This document shows positions 1-5,334 of a stretch of 8,219 bases of DNA, in pieces. The stretch comes from an uncultured Clostridia bacterium (GTDB lineage: Bacteria > Bacillota > Clostridia > TANB77 > CAG-508). The DNA lies in contig CANQXC010000038.1 of assembly GCA_947627785.1 (NCBI GenBank), positions 1 through 8,219 of the forward strand, in the 5' to 3' direction. The notes under the pieces are model-generated. The model searched no databases. It was not told the origin of the DNA and saw only the letters and a program-made list of their open reading frames with translations. Made by a program: the position numbers and the translations under genes. Within the stretch, counting starts at the first letter, position 1. Every line of letters starts with the position of its first letter.

Positions 1-731
1 TCAAATTCTTCTGCTACTTCTAATATAACTTTTTTAGCATTTTTCATTGCTTCTGCTTGTTGAGCTTTATGTTCAAAAAGATAAGCTTGTAAATCTAATG
101 GTCCAATTGCTATTGGTTCTTTATCATTTAATAAATAATGCTCTGGTTTATATGTTCCAACAAATTTCTTTACAAATTCATCTTCTTCTAATTCAATGTT
201 TTCAATTGAATGTGATGTTATAAATCCATCTTGACATACCATTAATGGTAATCTTACATTTGGATTTTCTGCTATTCTATGAGCCATAAGTAAGTTATCA
301 TATGCTTCTTGGTTATTTTCTGAAAATAACATAACCCATCCGGCATCTCTTACTCCCATTGCGTCTGAATGGTCATTGTGAATATTTAATGGTCCTGATA
401 CTGCTCTATTTACTAATGACATTACTATTGGTAATCTTAAACTTGAAGCTATGTATATCATTTCCCACATTAATGATAATCCATTTGCAGAAGTTGCTGT
501 CATTGCTCTTCCTCCTGCTGCTTCTGCACCTATACATGCACTCATTGCACTATGTTCACTTTCTACTGCCACAAATTCTGTATCTACTACACCATTACTT
601 ACAAATGTAGAAAAATATTGTGGTATTTCTGTTGATGGTGTTATTGGAAATGCTGCTACAACATCTGGATTTATTTGTTTCATAGCTATTGCTGCTGCTT
701 CATTTCCGCTTAAACGTTCTCTAATTGACAT
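1..731 (-). CDS. porA: Pyruvate:ferredoxin oxidoreductase alpha subunit PorA, 3'-truncated by window edge
   Basis: Partial gene: 243 codons are visible and the C-terminus lies beyond position 1. The product is the alpha subunit of the multi-subunit pyruvate ferredoxin oxidoreductase, a cytoplasmic enzyme converting pyruvate, CoA and oxidised ferredoxin to acetyl-CoA, CO2 and reduced ferredoxin. Translation begins MSIRERLSGNEAAA and contains the family signature FPITPSTEI (residues 28-36; YPITPSTEI in many homologues), the segment VESEHSAMSACIGAEAAGG (about 56-74), and the segment from VNRAVSGP to NDHSDAM (about 107-125) typical of domain I of 2-oxoacid ferredoxin oxidoreductases. The ATG is preceded by AAGGAGAG at good spacing. 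It lies 39 nt after porD in the order gamma-delta-alpha, so porB (TPP-binding beta subunit) should follow outside the window. Pyruvate rather than another 2-oxoacid as substrate is inferred from overall resemblance. Confidence 0.95.
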   Translation of the reverse strand, partial: MSIRERLSGNEAAAIAMKQINPDVVAAFPITPSTEIPQYFSTFVSNGVVDTEFVAVESEHSAMSACIGAEAAGGRAMTATSANGLSLMWEMIYIASSLRLPIVMSLVNRAVSGPLNIHNDHSDAMGVRDAGWVMLFSENNQEAYDNLLMAHRIAENPNVRLPLMVCQDGFITSHSIENIELEEDEFVKKFVGTYKPEHYLLNDKEPIAIGPLDLQAYLFEHKAQQAEAMKNAKKVILEVAEEF

Positions 732-770
732 AATTTTTCTCTCCTTCTATTTATTATTTTATTTAACTTT

Positions 771-1055
771 TTACTCCATTGCAATTGCATTGAAAGGACA
801 TACTTTAGCACAAACGCCACATCCTTTGCAATAATCATAATCAAAGTCTTCTCTTTTTTGTTCTTTATTTACTGGAATTGCATTATCTGGGCAAACTGGA
901 AAACATAAGCCACATTGTTTGCATTTTTCTTTTAAGTATATTGGTTTTGTACTTCTCCAATCACCTGTTTTAAATTCTCTTGCATTTCCTGATGTATAAA
1001 TTGTTCCACCTTCTGTTAATTTATCCATTGGTGTTTTTGCATTAATATCTGTCAT
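771..1055 (-). CDS. porD: Pyruvate:ferredoxin oxidoreductase delta subunit PorD, 2x[4Fe-4S] ferredoxin
   Basis: A 94-residue polyferredoxin subunit that carries electrons from the TPP/FeS core of the oxidoreductase to external ferredoxin. Two classical CxxCxxCxxxCP cluster motifs are visible: CKQCGLCFPVCP (Cys 45, 48, 51, 55) and CKGCGVCAKVCP (Cys 76, 79, 82, 86), so all eight ligands are intact. The roughly 40 residues before them, including the GDWRSTKPIY stretch, match the N-terminal extension usual for PorD. Length is normal for the family. The start ATG overlaps the porC stop codon as ATGA (1052-1055), indicating translational coupling, and a strong AAAGGAGGT lies inside the end of porC. 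porA follows 39 nt downstream. Confidence 0.95.
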   Translation of the reverse strand: MTDINAKTPMDKLTEGGTIYTSGNAREFKTGDWRSTKPIYLKEKCKQCGLCFPVCPDNAIPVNKEQKREDFDYDYCKGCGVCAKVCPFNAIAME

Positions 1056-1630
1056 ACTCTTTCTACCTCCTTTAAAGCCATTTCTAATGCTTTCATGTTG
1101 CCTTCTATTACTTCTGGTTTCTTAGCAAATTTGTGTTTAAATGAACCTTGCATATCATTTAAAAATTCTTCATCAGTCATTATTTTACTTACTTTTACAA
1201 TTGCTGCAAGCATTGGTGTATTTGGAAAATATTTTCCAAGTGCTTCTATTGATATTTTTCTTGCATCAATTTTATATATTTCTCCTTCATATCCTTTTAA
1301 ATGTTTTTTTAAATATTCACTATCCTTTGTTGTGTTAATTACTATTGCACCAGTCTTTTTAAGTCCTGCTGTTACATCTACACTCTCTAAAAGTGTATCA
1401 TCAACAACTACTACATAATCTGGTTCATAAATGTTACTATGTACTGTTATTGGTTTTGTACTAATTCTGTTATATGCTGTTATTGGAGCTCCCATTCTTT
1501 CTGGTCCATATTCTGGAAAACCTTGTATGTATTTTCCTGTGTTAAATGCTGCATCTGCTAATAATAATGATGCTGTTTTTGCTCCTTGTCCTCCACGTCC
1601 ATGCCATCTAATTTCGATTAAATCGTTCAT
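1052..1630 (-). CDS. porC: Pyruvate:ferredoxin oxidoreductase gamma subunit PorC
   Basis: A 192-residue gamma subunit of the 2-oxoacid:acceptor oxidoreductase family, first gene of the por operon. It has the N-terminal glycine-rich signature RWHGRGGQGAKTAS (residues 8-21), the conserved FPEYGPERMGAPITAYNRIS block (38-57), and the PNTPMLAA segment near 137-143; length is typical. In this family the gamma subunit structurally completes the complex, around the CoA-binding region. The start is supported by AAGAGGAGG upstream of the ATG and by a near-consensus promoter at 1671-1699. It ends in a 4-bp overlap with porD. The PEYGPERMGAP wording favours a pyruvate-type (or closely related branched-chain 2-oxoacid) enzyme; substrate is not proven from sequence. 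Confidence 0.94.
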   Translation of the reverse strand: MNDLIEIRWHGRGGQGAKTASLLLADAAFNTGKYIQGFPEYGPERMGAPITAYNRISTKPITVHSNIYEPDYVVVVDDTLLESVDVTAGLKKTGAIVINTTKDSEYLKKHLKGYEGEIYKIDARKISIEALGKYFPNTPMLAAIVKVSKIMTDEEFLNDMQGSFKHKFAKKPEVIEGNMKALEMALKEVERV

Positions 1631-1670
1631 TAAAATAAACCTCCTCTTAAGAACATCTTTTTACTGATAC

Positions 1671-1699
1671 AGTATATATCTAATCAAATTAAATGTCAA
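1671..1699 (-). promoter_or_regulatory. Sigma-A promoter of the por operon
   Basis: On the minus strand TTGACA (1699-1694) is separated by exactly 17 bp from TATACT (1676-1671), a perfect -35 and 5/6 match to the -10. Transcription would start near 1664, giving a leader of about 34 nt before porC. The imperfect dyad TACTG-ATA-CAGTA (1662-1674) overlaps the -10 and start point and could be an operator, although the arms are only 5 bp. Confidence 0.75.
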
Positions 1700-1729
1700 T
1701 AGATTTAAGTAAAGTAAGCTAAAAATTAA

Positions 1730-1798
1730 AATGCCATTTGATTCTTAGATTATTAATACAATTTTATTTTGTGTTAATAGTCAAAATCAAATGACATT
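1730..1798 (-). terminator. Long bipartite hairpin, probable terminator of the downstream end of the 1824-2687 gene
   Basis: The outer arms 1730-1743 (AATGCCATTTGATT) and 1785-1798 (AATCAAATGACATT) pair over 14 positions with one non-Watson-Crick position, which is a G-U wobble in minus-strand RNA. An asymmetric internal loop (7 and 5 nt) leads to inner arms 1751-1761 and 1769-1779, 11 positions with one mismatch in minus-strand RNA, closed by a 7-nt loop. In the minus direction the hairpin is followed by TTAATTTTT (1729-1721), as in intrinsic terminators. It sits between the stop codon of the 1824 gene and the por promoter, so it would insulate por. The stem is AT-rich and longer than usual; a small palindromic repeat element is an alternative. 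Confidence 0.55.
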
Positions 1799-1823
1799 CT
1801 TTGTATACAATTATACTTTTTAA

Positions 1824-2687
1824 TTATTCTTCTTTAATATATTCTCCATCTATTCCATTTAGAATTCCATCTTCTATTGTTGTACTTGCTTCTACCTTTA
1901 TTCCATTTGCTGTTTTTTCTATAATTATTTTTTCCTGATCTCCAAATGACTCTTTATTAAATGTTATCTTTTTGTCTGTGTATTTATCTGTATAATTAGC
2001 GTAAAGATAACCTCCGTCTATATTTATTCTTACAAAATCATCATATGATTCTGCCAAAACAATAGTTATTTCTCCATTTACATATACACCATTCCATCCT
2101 AAAAATCTGTAGTCTTGTTTTACATAATTGCCATTAATATCATTTAGAAAACTTTCGTCATTATCAGAGCTTGCTTCTAATTCTATTCCTTCATCTGTAT
2201 ATGTGATTTTTATATTTTCTTTATATGTTATTACCTCACCGCCTTCAAATTCAGTCTCTTCATCTTCATATACTATTTCTTCCATGTCTTCAGTTATATA
2301 AGTATCAAAAGATGTTCCTCTCATCTGATTTCCATTTAATGAAGAAATATCAATACATAAGCTATTTACTGCATCTCTATATATACTTACAGTAACTCCA
2401 TCTTCATTTTCATATTTACCAACCCATTTATATATTCCTTCTTTGACTTCACTATTATCTTTTTGAGTATCATTGTTACCTTTATCATCATCCTTTTCTC
2501 CTCCTGTACTATTTCCAGCTGATACAGGATTTTCATCCACTTCTCCTTGTGCTAAACTTGTCTGTTCTTTTCTGTCCTTATAATCTCCTGTAATAACTAT
2601 TATTTCAAAAGTAATTAAAACTAATACTATTAATATTATTATTCCAAGTATTACACTTATTAATGCTATTCCTTTTTTTTCTTTCAT
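1824..2687 (-). CDS. Membrane-anchored protein with two tandem extracellular domains, unknown function
   Basis: I do not recognise a named family. Starting at the ATG at 2687 gives 287 residues: basic N-terminus MKEKKG, a long hydrophobic segment (about 6-33), an acidic Asn/Asp/Lys/Gly-rich linker (about 38-85), then two related domains. Copy 1 runs from about W89 to K190 and copy 2 from about W198 to the end. Both share the order G-x-Y, a T-I/V strand, a D-Y/T-Y region, I-K-I or I-I-I strand, G-I-x-(L/V)-E-A-S, then L-N-x-I-x-G-x-Y-(V/I)-K. The N-terminus (KKG then IALIS) resembles a prepilin-type signal but lacks Glu at +5, so it is probably a simple membrane anchor with the domains outside the cell. 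GTG at 2696 is possible but lies only 3 nt from the GAGG Shine-Dalgarno; the ATG is 12 nt away. It is monocistronic with its own promoter. Confidence 0.85.
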   Translation of the reverse strand: MKEKKGIALISVILGIIILIVLVLITFEIIVITGDYKDRKEQTSLAQGEVDENPVSAGNSTGGEKDDDKGNNDTQKDNSEVKEGIYKWVGKYENEDGVTVSIYRDAVNSLCIDISSLNGNQMRGTSFDTYITEDMEEIVYEDEETEFEGGEVITYKENIKITYTDEGIELEASSDNDESFLNDINGNYVKQDYRFLGWNGVYVNGEITIVLAESYDDFVRINIDGGYLYANYTDKYTDKKITFNKESFGDQEKIIIEKTANGIKVEASTTIEDGILNGIDGEYIKEE

Positions 2688-2713
2688 AAATATCACTTTC
2701 CTCTTTTCTTTTA

Positions 2714-2742
2714 TTTATATCTCTAACTAAAATAATTGTCAA
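2714..2742 (-). promoter_or_regulatory. Sigma-A promoter of the duplicated-domain membrane protein gene
   Basis: Minus-strand TTGACA (2742-2737) and TATAAA (2719-2714) with a 17-bp spacer; the -10 matches 5/6. Predicted start is near 2707, giving a short leader containing AGAGGAAAG before the ATG at 2687. Its -35 region shares 14 identical bases with the por promoter (TAAATCTATTGACA on the minus strand). Confidence 0.7.
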
Positions 2743-2770
2743 TAGATTTATATAAATTTAAGTATCTTAA

Positions 2771-2800
2771 TTGACCTCATATATAATCTAGTGTTATAAT
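2771..2800 (+). promoter_or_regulatory. Extended -10 promoter of the small Smr gene
   Basis: TTGACC (2771-2776), an 18-bp spacer, and a perfect TATAAT (2795-2800) preceded by TGT, an extended -10 element. The start point would be about 2807, followed closely by AAAAAGGAGAT and the ATG at 2825. The promoter is divergent from that of the 1824-2687 gene; the two -35 boxes are about 28 bp apart. Confidence 0.7.
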
Positions 2801-2824
2801 TAATTTTATAAAAAGGAGATTTTT

Positions 2825-3079
2825 ATGTTAGATGATTTTTTAATACCTGATGATAAGCGTGTTACAATTGATTTACACGATATGGAATTATTAGAAGCAC
2901 GTTATTATTTAGATAAATTGTTTGAAACTCTGCCAGATGATATTTTAGAGGTTGTTGTAATCCATGGATATCGTAAAGTACAAGTTCTATTGAATATGGT
3001 TAGGAAAGAATTTAAACATCCTAGGATTAAACAAAAAGTAATCCCTCTTAATAAAGGAATTACTCTATTTTTAGTTTAA
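2825..3079 (+). CDS. Small stand-alone Smr-domain-like protein
   Basis: An 84-residue protein that is essentially one Smr (small MutS-related) domain. The first signature is IDLHDMELLEARYYLD (residues 15-30), matching the DLH-G-x4-EA motif with Asp at the usual Gly. The second is VVVIHGYRKVQVLLNMVRKEF (about 43-63), which keeps HG but replaces the GxG of the classical HGxGxG with arginine, lysine and bulky residues. The end, KHPRIKQKVIPLNKGITLFLV, resembles short Firmicutes proteins of the same size. Smr domains in MutS2 and yeast Cue2 are nucleic-acid binding or nicking modules. With the altered loop, nuclease activity here is uncertain. It has a good AAGGAG and its own promoter. The last 9 bp overlap the convergent HlyD-like gene. 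Confidence 0.85.
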   Translation: MLDDFLIPDDKRVTIDLHDMELLEARYYLDKLFETLPDDILEVVVIHGYRKVQVLLNMVRKEFKHPRIKQKVIPLNKGITLFLV

Positions 3080-4372
3080 TTCTTTACTTAACGTTTCTAA
3101 ATCTGGATCTGATAAAATCTCATCATATATGCTTATTTTTCCCATATTATTAATTTCTTGAGCTGTGTATCCCATTTCTTTTAGTTCCTCTGTTGTATAA
3201 TTTGTTACAATACTATATCTATTATTTTCTTTTACTATTTTTACTAAGATTTTATTTAATATTCCTGCTTTAGTTTTTATTATATAGCTTAATCCATTTT
3301 CATATATAATGCTTGTGTTTGGTACTCTTAATCCGCTTCTCTCCCACCAAATTAAATCTAATGATATCTTTCTATAATTTGTTAATTCTTCTACTCCTTG
3401 AGATATTTTTAATATCAATAATATATTTTCTTCATTTTCTTTCTTTATGTACATTATCTCTGCTGGTATCTCTTGATTTGATGATAACCTTATCTTTATA
3501 TTATCTCCAACTTGTGCGTTTTTTGCATCATTTGTATCTGTTGTTACTGCTATATAACATTCAAAATTATTAATAACTTTTCCTATTGTTTCACTTGTTG
3601 TTACTATTTGACCTGTGGTTAAATTTAAATTCTGAAGCATTTCTGTACTTATACTTTCAAAATTATCTGGTGTTAAAATTGATTCTAATCCATCAACCCT
3701 ATATGAAACTATCCCTCCTATAGGTGATTTTTCATATCTTGAATTATTTTTTAATTGCATTTCTATATTTATTCTCTCATTTATTAAATTATTTATATAT
3801 GAACCTGCTGGACTTAGCTCTCCTGATATTCTTGCTTTCTTCTCAATATAACTAATTATATCTGCTTTATATTCTCTTATCTCTTGTATATTATTTTTAT
3901 TTTGTATACCATTTATTTTTGCTTCTATTTGATTGTCTAGCGCTTTTATATCACTAGAAGGTATTGGCGCTTTGCCTTCTAATGCAGTTTGTATTTGTGT
4001 ATTTAATTCATTTATTTTATCATTTAATTCTTGTTCATTTGTAGCTTCATATCTGAATATTTCCTCTCCTGCTGCAACTCTTTCTCCTTCATTCTTTATT
4101 TGAACTAACTTTAAACCATTTTCTGGAGTTTGTATTATTTTTTCATCTCTTATAACATATCCTATTAAACTTTCCTCTTGATATATTTTGCCTTTTTCTA
4201 CTAGAAAAGAATCTGTTGGATTTATAGCTAAACTTACAATATGATATATGCAAAAAATTATTGCAAATAATATTATAGATAGCAAAGTTACTTGAAATAC
4301 ATTTTGTCTTATTTTATTTAATTTTTCGTTATTTTTTTTCTTCTTTTTTTCTTTAGTCTTAGACTTTGCCAT
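3071..4372 (-). CDS. HlyD-like membrane fusion protein, single N-terminal membrane anchor
   Basis: 433 residues. A Lys-rich cytoplasmic tail (1-23) is followed by one transmembrane helix (about 26-50). Next comes a beta region with VEKGKIYQEESLIGYVIRDE (58-77) and NEGERVAAGEEIFRYE (94-109), the first half of a lipoyl-like fold. A helical, coiled-coil-prone stretch spans about 112-212, the returning half is SPIGGIVSYRVDG (216-228), and a beta-barrel-like end contains RSGLRVPNTSIIYENGLSYI (345-364). This is the architecture of HlyD/AcrA-type adaptor proteins. No ABC transporter, permease or outer-membrane partner is encoded nearby, and related clostridial proteins often occur alone beside housekeeping or cell-division genes (recalled, not searched). 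Last gene of the mutL-miaA operon, 31 nt after miaA; AAAGGAG lies upstream of the ATG. Substrate and partner are unknown. Confidence 0.82.
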   Translation of the reverse strand: MAKSKTKEKKKKKNNEKLNKIRQNVFQVTLLSIILFAIIFCIYHIVSLAINPTDSFLVEKGKIYQEESLIGYVIRDEKIIQTPENGLKLVQIKNEGERVAAGEEIFRYEATNEQELNDKINELNTQIQTALEGKAPIPSSDIKALDNQIEAKINGIQNKNNIQEIREYKADIISYIEKKARISGELSPAGSYINNLINERINIEMQLKNNSRYEKSPIGGIVSYRVDGLESILTPDNFESISTEMLQNLNLTTGQIVTTSETIGKVINNFECYIAVTTDTNDAKNAQVGDNIKIRLSSNQEIPAEIMYIKKENEENILLILKISQGVEELTNYRKISLDLIWWERSGLRVPNTSIIYENGLSYIIKTKAGILNKILVKIVKENNRYSIVTNYTTEELKEMGYTAQEINNMGKISIYDEILSDPDLETLSKELN

Positions 4373-4403
4373 GCTATAAAAAACTCCTTTCTTAAAATAT
4401 AAA

Positions 4404-5324
4404 TTATTCTTGCAACATTATATTTATATTCTCACTAATATCTTTTTCTCCATCTAACCATATTGTTTCTTTATTCTTCCTAAACCATGTTAACTGTCTT
4501 TTTGCATAATGCCTTGTTTCTTTTTTTATTTTTTCTATCATTTCTTCTTTTGTTAATTTATTTTCTAGATATTCTACTACCTCTTTATAACCTAAACCTT
4601 GCATTGCTGTTGGAAATTTTTTATATTTTTGCAAAATGTTTTGTACCTCTTCTACTAAGCCATCTTTAATCATTTTGTCTACTCTTTTTTCTATTACCTC
4701 ATACAATTTCTCTCTAGGCATTACTATTGCAAATACTTTATAGTTATATTTTATTTCATTTTTTCTTGATTCTTTCTCCTGCTCAGTTTTTGTTTTTCCT
4801 GTTTTATGATAGATTTCTAAAACTCTTATAATTCTTTTCTTATCATTTATACTTATTTTTTCCATTGCTTTTGGGTCTATTATTTTAGCTTCTTCATACA
4901 ATTTTTTTAATCCATCATTTTCTGCAATTTCATTTAATTTTTCCCTATATTCTATATCTACTTTTTCATCCTGAAATTCTATTCCATATATTAAACTATC
5001 TATGTATAGACCCGTTCCACCTACAATTATTGGAATTTTACCTCTTTTTAAAATTTCTTCTATTGCTTTTTCCGCATCTTTTTTAAAGCTTGAAACACTA
5101 TATCTTTCCTCTGGTGATACACAATCTACCATATAATGTTTTATTCCTTGCATTTCATCTATAGTTATCTTAGCTGTACCTATGTTCATATCCCTATATA
5201 TTTGCATAGAGTCTGCTGATATTATCTCGCCATCTATTCTCTTGGCAAGTTCTACTGCTAATTTACTTTTACCTGAAGCAGTTGGTCCTCCAATTACATA
5301 TACAGTTGGTTTTAGATTTTTCAT
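4404..5324 (-). CDS. miaA: tRNA dimethylallyltransferase MiaA
   Basis: A 306-residue cytoplasmic enzyme that transfers the dimethylallyl group of DMAPP to N6 of A37 in tRNAs reading UNN codons, the first step towards ms2i6A. The P-loop GPTASGKS (13-20), ADSMQIYRDMNIGTAK (37-52), GGTGLYIDSLIYG (102-114), NDKKRIIRVLE (160-170), MQGLGYKEV (241-249) and RHYAKRQLTWFRK (271-283) are all present, and length is normal. An in-frame TAG two codons upstream of the ATG excludes a longer version. The nearest strong Shine-Dalgarno, AGGAG, lies 17 nt upstream inside the end of mutL, so initiation probably relies on coupling to mutL, whose stop is only 10 nt away. In many Firmicutes hfq follows miaA; here an HlyD-like gene does. 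Confidence 0.97.
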   Translation of the reverse strand: MKNLKPTVYVIGGPTASGKSKLAVELAKRIDGEIISADSMQIYRDMNIGTAKITIDEMQGIKHYMVDCVSPEERYSVSSFKKDAEKAIEEILKRGKIPIIVGGTGLYIDSLIYGIEFQDEKVDIEYREKLNEIAENDGLKKLYEEAKIIDPKAMEKISINDKKRIIRVLEIYHKTGKTKTEQEKESRKNEIKYNYKVFAIVMPREKLYEVIEKRVDKMIKDGLVEEVQNILQKYKKFPTAMQGLGYKEVVEYLENKLTKEEMIEKIKKETRHYAKRQLTWFRKNKETIWLDGEKDISENINIMLQE

Positions 5325-5334
5325 ATTCTAAAGT

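Noticed and set aside
359..834. Plus-strand open frames of 83 and 127 codons opposite porA
   Set aside because: They lie antisense to a clearly coding porA frame, have low-complexity Leu/Ala/Ser-rich translations typical of the complement of AT-rich genes, and match nothing recognisable.
1631..1729. Riboswitch or T-box in the por leader
   Set aside because: The predicted promoter leaves only about 34 nt before the start codon, too short for such an element.
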